Part shown: positions 51,347 through 61,998 of the stretch, in pieces
Numbering within the stretch: position 1 is the first letter of the stretch
Layout: each line of letters opens with the position of its first letter
Source: Nocardiopsis eucommiae
Lineage (GTDB): Bacteria > Actinomycetota > Actinomycetes > Streptosporangiales > Streptosporangiaceae
Length of the DNA stretch: 64,000 bases
NCBI GenBank assembly: GCA_018388625.1
Contig: CP074402.1
Location: forward strand, 3,410,001-3,474,000
Direction: 5' to 3'
Translations under genes and position numbers: made by a program
Notes under the pieces: model-generated
Databases searched by the model: none
The model's input: the letters and a program-made list of their open reading frames with translations, nothing else
What the model was told of the DNA's origin: nothing

Positions 51347-52543
51347 GTGAGGATCGCATTCGTCATCGCCAACGGCTACGCCATGGGCGGCACGGTGAGG
51401 ACCGTGCACAACCTGGCTCGGGGGCTGGCCTCACGCCATGAGGTGGAGATCGTCAGTCTGGTCCGCAAGCGGCGCAAACCGTTCTTCACGCCCGACGAGA
51501 ACGTCGACCTGGTGCCCCTGAGCGACGAGACCGACGAGTCCCGGCTCAGACTTCCCCGACAACGGGTCCTGGACCACTGGTTCAGAAAGGCCGAACAGAT
51601 CGTGCCGGAGCCCGAGCGGCGCCGGAACAAGAACTACACGCCGGAGTCGGTCACCGGGCTGCGCCGCTACCTGCGCACCACCAAGGCCGACGTGGTGATC
51701 GGGACCCGCCCCGGGATCAACCTGCTGCTGGCCGAGTGGGCGCCCCCTCGCGTCCTGACCATCGGCCAGGAACACCTCAACCTGGGCGAGCACAACTCCA
51801 AGGTGCGCGCGGCGATCACCAGGACGTACCCGAAGCTCGGCGGTCTGAGCGTGCTCACCGAGTCCGACCGGAGCGCCTACCAGAACCTGCTCCGGTCCCC
51901 CGAGGGCTGGCTGACCGCGCTGCCCAACGCGCTGGAGCCGGGCGAGCCGCCCCGCTCCACCCTGGAGGCCCCGATCATCGCTGCGGCCGGGCGGTTCTCC
52001 CCGGTCAAGCAGTACCCGCTGCTGGTGGAGGCGTTCTCGCACGTGGTGGCGGAGCACCCCGAATGGCGGCTGCACATCCACGGCGGCGGGGACCGGGACG
52101 AGGAGCTGCGCGAGACGGTGCGACGCCTCGGTCTGGAGGACAACGTGGACCTCAAGGGCCGGACCACGGACATGCTGGGTGAGCTGTCGAAGGCCTCACT
52201 GCTGGCGGTGAGCTCGCGGGTGGAGGGGTTCGGGATGACCATCATCGAGGCCTTCTCGGTGGGGGTTCCCGTGGTGAGCTTCGACTGCCCGCACGGCCCC
52301 AGGGAGATCATCGACCACGAACGCAACGGCCTGCTGGTACCGCCGCAGGACACCGAGGCCCTGGGTGCCGCGCTCAACCGCCTGGTCGCGGACCGGAAGG
52401 AGCGCCACCGCATGGGAGCGGAGGCACTGGCCTCGGCCGCCGACTACGGGTTGGCGGACGTCACCACGCAGTGGGAGTCCTTCCTGGAGCGGCGTCTGGC
52501 CGAGCGCCCTCGCAGAGGTCCGCTGGCCTCGCTGTTCGGCTGA
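51347..52543 (+). CDS. Glycosyltransferase family 4 protein
   Basis: Protein of 398 aa with the GT-B fold. The N-terminal domain begins MRIAFVIANGYAMGGTVRTV with the glycine loop for the acceptor domain; the C-terminal domain has AAAGRFSPVKQYPLLVEAF, HIHGGGDRDEELRETVRRLG and the nucleotide-sugar site SSRVEGFGMTIIEAFSVGVP with the EX7E-like arrangement (E...FGMTIIE). Sugar donor and acceptor are unknown; secondary-metabolite, teichoic acid or polysaccharide roles are possible. I chose GTG 51347, after GGGG at 6 bases, because residues upstream of it have no family resemblance. Confidence 0.88.
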   Translation: MRIAFVIANGYAMGGTVRTVHNLARGLASRHEVEIVSLVRKRRKPFFTPDENVDLVPLSDETDESRLRLPRQRVLDHWFRKAEQIVPEPERRRNKNYTPESVTGLRRYLRTTKADVVIGTRPGINLLLAEWAPPRVLTIGQEHLNLGEHNSKVRAAITRTYPKLGGLSVLTESDRSAYQNLLRSPEGWLTALPNALEPGEPPRSTLEAPIIAAAGRFSPVKQYPLLVEAFSHVVAEHPEWRLHIHGGGDRDEELRETVRRLGLEDNVDLKGRTTDMLGELSKASLLAVSSRVEGFGMTIIEAFSVGVPVVSFDCPHGPREIIDHERNGLLVPPQDTEALGAALNRLVADRKERHRMGAEALASAADYGLADVTTQWESFLERRLAERPRRGPLASLFG

Positions 52544-52551
52544 GCCGGAGG

Positions 52552-52583
52552 CGCCGCCCCGGCCTCGCGCGACCGGGGCGGCG
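52552..52583. terminator. Bidirectional terminator hairpin
   Basis: CGCCGCCCCGG (52552-52562) pairs perfectly with CCGGGGCGGCG (52573-52583) across a 10-base loop, between the glycosyltransferase gene and the convergent ABATE-like gene. Confidence 0.75.
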
Positions 52584-52588
52584 GGAGT

Positions 52589-53023
52589 TCACGGACGCAG
52601 GCGGCGCCACTCGCCGGTGGCGAGGACGGCGGCCCAGGCTCCGGCGACGCGGGCCAGGCCACGGCGGACCTCGTCGACGACGGCGGGGGCCAGTGGGGAC
52701 TCGGCCTCCTCGGAGGGCTCCAACCGTACGGTGACGCGCAGCCCGTCCAGGACCTTCTGCGCGCGGCCGAGGGCTTCGGGGTCCGGTGCGTTCTCGCGGT
52801 CGAGCAGGGCGCGGATACCGTCGCGCAGCGTGATGGCCTCGTCGAGGTCGGCGAGGGTGATGGGGATGGCGCCCTCGGTGACGAGTCGGTGCTCCCTCAG
52901 GAACCGGGCCAGGTCGGCGCGGTCGGTGAGTCGGCCGCCGGTCGAGACGAAGTCGGCGATGAGCTCAGCCGCCGCGCTGGGCCGGGTGGGGGTACTGGTC
53001 GTGGTCGTGGTCATGGGCGCCAT
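52589..53023 (-). CDS. ABATE-domain protein lacking the CGNR zinc ribbon
   Basis: Protein of 144 aa. The segment AELIADFVSTGGRLTDRADL and ARFLREHRLV, then DLDEAITLRDGIRALLD and VDEVRRGLARVAGAWAAVLA, is the ABATE (stress-response regulator) domain. In the family this is followed by a CGNR zinc-binding segment; here the stop comes right after GEWRRLRP. Only 5 bases separate the stop from a terminator hairpin, so the gene appears to end naturally without the zinc ribbon. The start could be ATG 53023 or ATG 53014; neither has a strong ribosome site. Confidence 0.65.
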   Translation of the reverse strand: MAPMTTTTTSTPTRPSAAAELIADFVSTGGRLTDRADLARFLREHRLVTEGAIPITLADLDEAITLRDGIRALLDRENAPDPEALGRAQKVLDGLRVTVRLEPSEEAESPLAPAVVDEVRRGLARVAGAWAAVLATGEWRRLRP

Positions 53024-53089
53024 CCCATCACGCCCCACTCCGCGTTGGTGGCGATTCCGCGATGTCATGGCCACAGGTGGTCACCATAT

Positions 53090-54377
53090 TCACCACCGAA
53101 CCGGACCTTGACGGACAAGTCTCCCATCGACGCCCGGTGCGCCCCGGTGATCAGGGGTGGCGGCCAGAGCCGCCAGGGCCTCGCGAGCCGTGGGGAGGCC
53201 GAGGCTCCGCAGGAGGAGGGCGACGTTCGCGACACGCGTGTCCCAGAGCCGGTCGTTGTCGACCACGGCCCTGAGGTAGGCGCGCTGGAGCTCGGTGGGG
53301 GCCGCGACCTCGGGTGCGGGGGCACTCTCCGCGCCCCCAGGGCCAGGCGGAGCAGCCCCCGCAGGTCGGCCTCGCAGCTGAACGGACCAGCCGTCGCCGC
53401 CAGCTCACGGAACACCGGGAGGAGGTCGGCGGCGTCCTCGGATCCCGAACGGCTCACCAGGGCGTCGACCAGCGAGAACCGGACGTGGCCGGGAAAGTAC
53501 CCGGGACGGTCCCGGAACCAGGCGTCGGCCGCGGCCGGGTCGAGGAGTGCCGCGCGCAGCTCCCCGACCGCCACGGGGTCACCCGCCAGCCCCTCCGAGA
53601 GCGCGGCGCAGGCACGTATCGCCTGGTCAGGATGGGCGAGGAAAGAGGTGGTGTCCCCACCGCCCTCCACCAGGGCGAGGACGATCGCCGCCCCCTCGTC
53701 GCGGTTCTCGGCGAGGTCCGCCGCGCCCGACAGGTCCACCTCGGGCTCCTCGACCAGTCGGCACAGCGCGCCGGTGGTCGTCACCGCCCGCTGGCGTACC
53801 CGGCCGTCCGCGTGCGTGAGCAGCGGCCGCACCGCCCCGAGCAGCGTCGGCGCGGCCCGCCACAGGTCACGCAGGGCCGCGTGGAACACGGTGTCCAGGA
53901 GCGGGTCCTCCCAGATCTCCTCCTCACCCTCCGCGTCACCGTCGGCCATCCCGGTCAGGAGGGCGTCGAGCTCGCCCCGGCGCTCCCCGGATCGGCCAGC
54001 CCCTCCAGTTCGGGGAGCGAACGACCGGCGGCCCGTTCCGCGACGGCACGGGCCACGTCGGCCAGGAAGTCGAGCAGGCCCAGACGCAGCGGTTCGACGG
54101 CGGCACCCGCGGCCTCCCGGAACGGGTCCCCCACCGGAAGGTCGACCGCCGGCTCCCCCAGCACACCGGCGACGAACAGGGCGACGGGCGGGGTGGCCGG
54201 GTACACCGTCCCCTGGTGCAGGATCGCGCTGTTCAGGTAGCCCAGCGCCCGCTCCCGGACCTCCTCCTGCTCGGACAGCAGCCCGGCGAGGAACTCCGGC
54301 GCGTCGGTGGCCGGACCATAGGCGTGGAAGGCCCTCGTCCAGTCGGTGGAGTGGAGGATGTCAGCTCTGGTGTCCAT
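53090..54377 (-). CDS. HEAT-repeat-like protein, frame broken twice
   Basis: About 429 aa of paired helices (EVRERALGYLNSAILHQGTV, AVRPLLTHADGRVRQRAVTT, PDQAIRACAALSEGL, GHVRFSLVDALVSR), consistent with a HEAT-like solenoid; no enzymatic motif. Gaps are inferred at C run 53985-53988 (joining GLADPG to ERRGELDALLTGMADG) and C run 53334-53338 (joining LALG to GAESAPAPEVAAPTEL), after which the stop is at 53090. Similar proteins are common and uncharacterised in Nocardiopsis-like genomes. No ribosome site is visible before ATG 54377. Confidence 0.65.
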
Positions 54378-54481
54378 GGCGGCATGATGGCAGCGGGCAC
54401 CGACCGTTGGCGTGGCGTCGCCTCCTCCGCACCGGGCGGCTCACTACACTCGGGCGCTGGAACCCAGCTCAGGAGGCCTCG

Positions 54482-55024
54482 ATGACGTTCGCCCAACCCC
54501 CGCGCGACCCACTCGGGCGCGCACTGTACCGCGCTCCGATCTGGATCTACCGGCTGGGTCTGGGACCGCTCCTGGGCGGGCGCTTCGTGCTGCTCACCCA
54601 CCGGGGGCGCTCCACCGGCGAGGCCCGCCAGGCGGTTCTGGAGGTCCTGGGCCGCAACGACGACACCGGGGCGGTGCTCGTGGCGTCCGGGTACGGGAAC
54701 CGGTCCCAGTGGTTCCGCAACGTCCGCGCGGAACCCCGCGTGCTGTTCCAGATCGGCAACCGCCGCCTGCGGGGCGTGGCCGAGGCGCTCCCGGCGCGGG
54801 AGTCCGGGCAGGTGCTCGCCCACTACGCGCAGGAGCACCCGATATCGGCGACCGAGCTGATGCGGGGCCTGGGCCACGACGTGGACGGCCTCGACGACTA
54901 CGAGCGGATCGGGGCCGACCCCGTCAACGGGGTGCCGGTGGTGCGGCTGCGCCCCGAGGCGGAGACCGTTCACTTTCCCGACTTCACCGCCCCCACCGGG
55001 CCGGGGGTGCCCCAGCCCAGGTGA
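54482..55024 (+). CDS. Deazaflavin (F420)-dependent nitroreductase-family protein (DDN-like)
   Basis: Protein of 180 aa, intact frame. Features of the DDN/split-barrel F420 family: FVLLTHRGRSTGEARQAVLE, GAVLVASGYGNRSQWFRNVR and PRVLFQIGNRRLRGVAEALP. It probably reduces a small substrate with F420H2. The ATG has AGGAGG 5 bases upstream. It is convergent with mshC across a strong hairpin. Confidence 0.9.
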   Translation: MTFAQPPRDPLGRALYRAPIWIYRLGLGPLLGGRFVLLTHRGRSTGEARQAVLEVLGRNDDTGAVLVASGYGNRSQWFRNVRAEPRVLFQIGNRRLRGVAEALPARESGQVLAHYAQEHPISATELMRGLGHDVDGLDDYERIGADPVNGVPVVRLRPEAETVHFPDFTAPTGPGVPQPR

Positions 55025-55031
55025 GACCGGG

Positions 55032-55075
55032 CTCCGTGCCCGTCCCTGACGAACCGGACGGGAACGGGCACGGAG
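55032..55075. terminator. Bidirectional terminator hairpin
   Basis: CTCCGTGCCCGT (55032-55043) pairs perfectly with ACGGGCACGGAG (55064-55075); inner CCGG-type pairing can extend it. It lies between the convergent DDN-like gene and mshC. Confidence 0.8.
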
Positions 55076-55103
55076 GTGTGAGGGTACCGCGCGGGCCCCG
55101 GGC

Positions 55104-56326
<1,223 letters not shown>

Positions 56327-56419
56327 ACCGGGAAGCCTATCCGCACGTGCACGCGACAAACGCACAGATAGCGGGTGGGGTCGAAGGTGATGATCCCCCC
56401 AGGTGGGAAGGGAATACCG

Positions 56420-56608
56420 TCACCGCTCCTGCGGTGCGGCGAGGATCCGGACCCGTCCGATCAGAAGGACGCTGAACACGGCTGTCACGGCGCAGATCGC
56501 CGCCAGGAGTTCGTTCCCCAGACGCCAGTGCAGGAGGGCGCCACTGAAGGAGACGACGTAGAGCAGCCAGTACGCTCCGGATTCGATGAGGTTGCCGTGT
56601 CGGCCCAT
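56420..56608 (-). CDS. Small membrane protein, function unknown
   Basis: Open frame of 62 aa with two hydrophobic segments (YWLLYVVSFSGALLHW and LLAAICAVTAVFSVLLIG) and a short basic end. The ATG follows GGGG at about 7 bases. Codon positions look coding, but no family is recognised, so this is tentative. Confidence 0.4.
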   Translation of the reverse strand: MGRHGNLIESGAYWLLYVVSFSGALLHWRLGNELLAAICAVTAVFSVLLIGRVRILAAPQER

Positions 56609-56804
56609 GGTGGTGCCCCCTGCTGTGTACGCGTGCGTTCCACGCGTGTCCGACGGCGAGTGCGCCGTCTCTCAGAGAGACGCCGCGATCACACAGGGGG
56701 TTTACGCATTCCTTAGGTCGTGGCTCACGCCGCAGTGTGCCCTCGACCTCGCTGTCCACCCTAGTCGGACGGGCTCGGGCCGAGGGCGCGCGACGCACCG
56801 GCGA

Positions 56805-57107
56805 TCACGGGTGGGCGGCCAGCTGGAGGTCGAGGAGATCCAGGTCGGCGGCGCCCGGGAAGGCCGGGTCGTCCATGACCGCGCGCAGGCGTCGGCGGAC
56901 CGGCCGGGCCTCGGTCCGCCGGGTGACCGGCTCGGCGGCCAGGCGTCCCCGTGCCGAGACGACCCCGGTCGGCGTGCGCAGGGTCCAGCCGGTGTGGTCG
57001 GCGGACGTCAGCAGCCCGACGGTGCCGTCCTCCCGCAGCCTGACCCACTGCCCCACCAGGTCGGCGGGGTCGAACAGGGGCGCGGGGACGGCGTGGGCGC
57101 TCAGCAT
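56805..57107 (-). CDS. Small uncharacterised protein
   Basis: Protein of 100 aa. LVGQWVRLREDGTVGLLTSA and WTLRTPTGVVSARGRL suggest a small beta-barrel; the rest is helical and Ala/Leu-rich. No motif known to me. The ATG at 57107 has GAGGA 6 bases upstream, which supports it over the longer frame that opens at 57212. Confidence 0.55.
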   Translation of the reverse strand: MLSAHAVPAPLFDPADLVGQWVRLREDGTVGLLTSADHTGWTLRTPTGVVSARGRLAAEPVTRRTEARPVRRRLRAVMDDPAFPGAADLDLLDLQLAAHP

Positions 57108-57175
57108 GTGGATTCCTCGGTGGATCGTCGAACTCTTTCCTGGGATAGACGGTCCCCCACGACGCCTATGACGCG

Positions 57176-57235
57176 CTTTCGGAAAACTTCCGAGAAAGAC
57201 CCGCTTGTGCATCCGACTTACTGAACGTAAAGTAA
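57176..57235. promoter_or_regulatory. Two dyads upstream of the GH16 gene
   Basis: CTTTCGGAA-AAC-TTCCGAGAAAG (57176-57198) is an imperfect dyad with a perfect TCGGAA/TTCCGA core. TTACT-N8-AGTAA (57218-57235) follows 20 bases later in an A/T-rich stretch. Either could bind a regulator of the secreted glucanase; neither matches a known operator I can name. Confidence 0.35.
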
Positions 57236-57305
57236 CTTTTCAATACCAGCCGTCACAGGGTGGCCACTCTGGGTGTACCCTGTGGCGTTTCCCCCGGAGT
57301 AGCCC

Positions 57306-58127
57306 ATGCACCGCGCCCTGTTCATGGCGGTCATCACCGCCGCGGCCCTGCTCTCCCCCGCCACCGCCACAGCCACGACCACCGCCGCACCGGAGTCCGA
57401 CATGCGAGCCACACTCGTGTGGTCCGACGAGTTCGACGGTCCCGCCGGAAGCGCCCCCAACCCCGCGAACTGGAACCACGAGACCGGTGCCCACGGCTGG
57501 GGCAACAACGAGCTCCAGAACTACACGTCCAGCCGGGCCAACTCGGCCCTGGACGGCAACGGCCACCTCGTCATCACGGCCCGCAGGGAGGCGGACGGCG
57601 GCTACACCTCGGCCCGGATGACCACCCAGAACAAGGTGCAGCCCCAGTACGGACGGGTGGAGGCCCGCATCCAGATCCCGCGCGGCCAGGGCATCTGGCC
57701 CGCCTTCTGGATGCTGGGCTCGAACTTCCCGAACACGCCGTGGCCGGACTCGGGCGAGATCGACATCATGGAGAACATCGGCCGCGAGCCCCACCTGGTG
57801 CACGGCAGCCTCCACGGCCCGGGCTACTTCGGCGGCAACCCGCTCACCGGCTCCTACATGCACCCGCAGGGCTGGTCGTTCGCGGACACCTTCCACACGT
57901 TCGCCGTCGACTGGAGGCCCGGTTCCATCACGTGGTCGGTGAACGGGATCGCCTACCAGACCTACACGGCCGCGGACACCCGTGGGAACCCGTGGGTGTT
58001 CGACCAGCCGTTCTTCATGATCCTCAACGTGGCCGTGGGCGGCGACTGGCCCGGCTACCCGGACGGTACGACCCAGCTGCCGCAGGAGATGCGCGTGGAC
58101 TACGTCCGCGTCTACTCCCTGGACTAG
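57306..58127 (+). CDS. Secreted glycoside hydrolase family 16 (endo-beta-1,3-glucanase-like)
   Basis: Protein of 273 aa. The signal peptide (ALFMAVITAAALLSPATATA) is followed by a single GH16 domain: LVWSDEFDGPAGSAPNPANW, NELQNYTSSRANSAL, YGRVEARIQIPRGQGIWPAF, the catalytic motif GEIDIMENIG with its two Glu, and DYVRVYSLD at the end. The sequence is closest in style to laminarinases. It is likely exported to degrade fungal or algal beta-glucan. No carbohydrate-binding module is attached. The ATG has GGAG 6 bases upstream. Confidence 0.93.
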   Translation: MHRALFMAVITAAALLSPATATATTTAAPESDMRATLVWSDEFDGPAGSAPNPANWNHETGAHGWGNNELQNYTSSRANSALDGNGHLVITARREADGGYTSARMTTQNKVQPQYGRVEARIQIPRGQGIWPAFWMLGSNFPNTPWPDSGEIDIMENIGREPHLVHGSLHGPGYFGGNPLTGSYMHPQGWSFADTFHTFAVDWRPGSITWSVNGIAYQTYTAADTRGNPWVFDQPFFMILNVAVGGDWPGYPDGTTQLPQEMRVDYVRVYSLD

Positions 58128-58156
58128 ACCCATGGGGGACACGGCAGAATGAGGGC

Positions 58157-58288
58157 ATGAACCAGACCGATCACGGCCCCTTCTCCCCCGATGACGCGGA
58201 GCGCTTCCGCGCCAACGCCCTCATCGCCCTGACCGCGTTCGCCTCGGTGACACTCCTCGCGGTACTGGCCTTCCTCCTGACGGCCTGA
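58157..58288 (+). CDS. Small single-helix membrane protein
   Basis: Open frame of 43 aa: a charged N-terminal part (MNQTDHGPFSPDDAERFRAN) and one helix (ALIALTAFASVTLLAVLAFL). GAGGG sits only one base before the ATG. It ends 18 bases before a strong terminator, consistent with being the last cistron after the GH16 gene. Tentative. Confidence 0.4.
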   Translation: MNQTDHGPFSPDDAERFRANALIALTAFASVTLLAVLAFLLTA

Positions 58289-58305
58289 CACCCCTCTCAC
58301 GCGTC

Positions 58306-58334
58306 GAGGCCCCGCCCCCTGAGGGCGGGGCCTC
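58306..58334. terminator. Bidirectional terminator hairpin
   Basis: GAGGCCCCGCCC (58306-58317), loop CCTGA, GGGCGGGGCCTC (58323-58334): perfect 12-bp stem between the small plus-strand gene and the convergent NRDE gene. Confidence 0.85.
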
Positions 58335-58358
58335 ACGTCGTGTCAGTCGGACCCACCG

Positions 58359-59143
58359 CTACGGGAGGTCGATCATCTTCCAGGGCTCGGGGGCGGCGGG
58401 GGTGTCGGTGAAGGCGTAGCGGACCGTGTCGCGGTCCAGGGCGACGAGAGTCACGGAGCCGGTGGCCCACACCTGGCCGTCGCCCAGGTCCGCGTGCGCG
58501 ATCAGGGCCGTGGGGTCGCCCCCGGGGGTGGTGCCCGCCGAGCGCGGCCGCTGGTGGGCCGCCCTGCCGATGAGGCCGGGCCACTCCCCCAGACCTCCTC
58601 CGGGTCGTTCGCCTTCGACAGGTCCGGGTCCGGGCGGGTCCGGGCGAACTCCGGCGTGTGGCGGGCGGCCCGGGGATCGGCGGGATCCAGGCCCGTGTTG
58701 ACCAGCGTGGTCACGCCCCGGGGCAGGGAGCGGATGTCCAGGCATCGCCCGTCCCAGCTGTACAGGGTCGCCCTGTGCGCGTCGGCGTCCAGCAGGTGGA
58801 AGGGGGCGTAGTGGGTGGGGTCCTCGCCCGCGAGGGGGTCACGGTTCTGCGTGGCCAGCGCCCTGAGGGGCAGGTCGCCCCGGCTGGCGGGGTAGGTGCC
58901 CTCCCACGGCATGGTGCCGTCCCACGGCCACCCGTTGAGCAGCGCGGCCATCCGTCGCCTGTGGGGGTCCACGGCCAGCCACGTCCCTCCGGCGAGCTGG
59001 TCGCGTCCGCCGACCAGGTGCGGCCGCTCGGGCCAGTGCGGCGCGGGCCACGCCCAGGGGCGTGACCTCATCTCGTCCCTCAGCGCGGCGACGACCAGCG
59101 GTGTCCTGGCGTCCGGATCGAAACCGACGATCACCGTGCACAT
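58359..59143 (-). CDS. NRDE/TANGO2-like protein, frame broken once
   Basis: About 261 aa. It starts [20 protein letters not shown], with the N-terminal Cys2 and the usual TANGO2/NRDE beginning, followed by a variant of the family's WLAVD block ([20 protein letters not shown]) and [19 protein letters not shown]. Cys2 suggests an Ntn-hydrolase-like fold; biochemical role unknown. Adding one base to the C run at 58586-58590 joins PEEVWG to [14 protein letters not shown]. The ATG has GGGAG 8 bases upstream. Confidence 0.7.
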
Positions 59144-59385
59144 CTCGTTGTCTCCCACGCGTTCGGATCCCTTGCCATGGACTCTACGACGCGAACCCCC
59201 GAACACGATCCCTGGTCAGGGTGGTGCTGGCCCCAGGGTGAAGAGTCACCCGCACCCCACGGCGCCGAGGGACGTGCGCGTCTACTCTGGGGGCTCCCTA
59301 GTCTTGTGTGCGTCGACGCCGGGGCCCGGCTGAGCGGGGGTTTCACCGCTCCCGTCCCCTTCGCCCTCCCGATCAGGAGTCCTTC

Positions 59386-61893
59386 GTGTCCGAAGAAACC
59401 GACCGGTCCCCGCGGGCCCGATCCCGACCGAGCCCGTGTCGGCCCGGTCCGTGCTCCTGGGGCCGCCCCCGGAGCGGGGTCTGTCGAGTCAGGAGGTCGC
59501 GGAACGTGTCGCGGGCGGGCGGACCAACGACGTCCCCGTCCGGGCGAGCCGCAGCGTCGGGCAGATCATCCGGGGGAACGTCTTCACCCGTATCAACGCG
59601 ATGATCGCGGTGCTCTTCTCGATCATCGCGGTCATCGGGCCGGTCCAGGACGGGTTGTTCGCGATGGTCATCGTGATCAACACACTGATCGGCATCGTCC
59701 AGGAACTGCGGGCCAAGCGCACCCTGGACCAGCTCGCGATCGTCAACGCCGCGCGTCCCCGGGTGGTACGCGACGGCGCCACGATCCGGGTCGCGACCCA
59801 GGAGATCGTCCTGGACGAGGTCCTGGAGGTCGGGGTCGGGGACCAGGTCGTGGTGGACGGCGTCGTGACCTGGGCCGGGGGCTGGAGGTCGACGAGTCGC
59901 TGCTCACGGGTGAGGCCGACCCGGTGCTCAAGCAGGCCGGTGACACCGTGATGTCGGGCAGCTTCGTGGTGGCCGGGGCCGGGCGCTTCCGGGCGACCAA
60001 GGTGGGACGGCACGCGTACGCGGCGCGGCTGGCCGAGGAGGCCAGCCGCTTCTCCCTGGTGCGGTCGGAGCTGAGGTCGGGGATCAACACGATCCTCACC
60101 TGGATCACCTACGCCCTGTTCCCGATCGGTGCGCTGCTCGTCTACAGCCAGCTGTTCATGAACGGGCAGGTCGCGTTGGACGAACCGGTGTCCGGCGGGA
60201 TCTCGGGACCGCTGGCGGACGCCCTGCGCGGCATGGTCGCGGCGTTGGTGTCGATGATCCCCGAGGGGCTCATCCTCCTCACGAGCATCGCGTTCGCGGT
60301 GGGCGTGATCCGGTTGGGCCGCCATCGCTGCCTGGTGCAGGAACTGCCCGCGATCGAGGGCCTGGCCCGGGTGGACGTGGTGTGCACGGACAAGACCGGC
60401 ACGCTGACCGAGGTCGGCATGCGGCTGGCCGAGATCCGCGATCTGGGCGGTGCGGCCTCGCCGACCCCGGTCCTGGCCGCGCTGGCCGCGAGCGACCCGG
60501 ATCCGAACCCGAGCATGGCCGCGATCTCCGAGGGGTGCGCGGCCAACGGTCAGGAGACGCCCGACTGGGCCGTGACCGCCCTGGCACCCTTCTCCTCCGC
60601 CCGTAAGTGGAGCGGGGCGAGCCTGTTGACTCCGGAGGGAGAACGGCACTGGGTGCTCGGTGCCGCCGACGTCCTGGCCGCGCCGAACTCCCCGCCGCCG
60701 AGGAGGCCGCCCGTCTGGGCGCCCAGGGCCTGCGGGTGCTGTTGCTGGCGCGGGCCTCGGTCCGGGTGGACGACGAGTGCGCCCCGGGAACGGTGGAGCC
60801 GGTGTCGCTGGTGGTGCTGGACCAGCGGGTGCGCGGGGACGCCGGGCCGACCCTGGACTACTTCGCCGACCAGGGCGTGGACGTCAAGGTCGTCTCCGGT
60901 GACCACGCGGCCTCGGTGGGCGCGGTCGGCCGTGAGCTGGGCCTGTCCGGCGCGGACCGTCCGGTGGACGCGCGGGACCTGCCCCGGGGCCCCGAGGAGT
61001 TGGCGCGGGAGGTGGAGCGGCACTCGGCGTTCGGCCGGGTCACCCCCGAGCGCAAGCGCGACATGGTGCGCGGACTGCGCGACCGGGGGCACACCGTGGC
61101 GATGACCGGTGACGGCGTCAACGACGTGCTCGCGCTCAAGGAGGCCGACATCGGCGTGGCGATGGGCTCGGGCAGCCCCGCCTCGCGTTCCGTCGCCCAA
61201 CTGGTCCTGCTGGACAACCGCTTCGCGGTCCTGCCCCGCGTGGTGGCGGAGGGCCGCCGGGTGATCGGCAACATCGAGCGGGTGGCCAGCCTGTTCCTGA
61301 CCAAGACCGTCTACACGATGACGCTGGCGATCATCGTGGGCCTGCTGGCGGTGGCCTACCCCTTCTTCCCCAGGCACGCCACGCTGATCAACGCGGTCAC
61401 CTTCGGCATCCCGTCGTTCTTCCTGGCCCTGGCGCCCAACACCGACATCGCCCGGCCGGGGTTCGTCCTGCGCACGTTGCGGCTGGCGATCCCCTCGGGG
61501 GTGGTGGCGGGGCTGGCCGCGGTGACGACCTACCTGCTGGTGCTCGGCGGGCGCACGGTCCCGGACCCGGCGGACCGCACGGCGGTGGTCATCACGTTGT
61601 GCGCGACCACCCTGTGGGTGCTGCTGTTGGTGGCCAAACCGTACGTGTGGTGGAAGGTCGCGCTGGTCGGGTCCATGGTGGGCCTCCTGACCCTGGCCAT
61701 GGTGACACCGTGGGGACGCTGGTTCTTCGACCTCGACGTGAGCGACCCGACCAAGGTCCTGACCGGGCTGGCCGTGGCCGGGGTGGCGATCGTGGCGATC
61801 ACGGTGATCCGGTTCGTGGACGACCGGATGACGGCCCGGGCGGACGCCCGTCGGGTTCCGGCGGACGACCAGCGGGCCCGGGCGGACGTCTGA
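59386..61893 (+). CDS. ctpE: CtpE-type calcium P-type ATPase, frame broken three times
   Basis: About 836 aa. Features in order: cytosolic start [20 protein letters not shown], actuator motif [10 protein letters not shown] (TGE), membrane motif [20 protein letters not shown], phosphorylation site [14 protein letters not shown] (Asp is the phosphoacceptor), hinge [20 protein letters not shown], and C-terminal helices. The [10 protein letters not shown] segment and the absence of N-terminal metal domains fit mycobacterial CtpE, a calcium importer. Gaps are inferred at C run 59408-59411, G run 59877-59881 and C run 60690-60693. GTG 59386 has AGGAG 6 bases upstream. Confidence 0.88.
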
Positions 61894-61998
61894 CGGGTTC
61901 GGGTACCACCTCGTGGCCGGTCAGCGTGGGAACTGTTCAGGGCCGGTGCCGAGCCGGGATCCTGGGTGCGCCACGTGTCTGGATCGACAGGAGCCACA

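Noticed and set aside
59144..59385. M-box-like element upstream of ctpE (GGGCTCCCTAGT)
   Set aside because: Only a short stretch resembles the M-box core; the remaining conserved parts are absent, so the match is likely chance.
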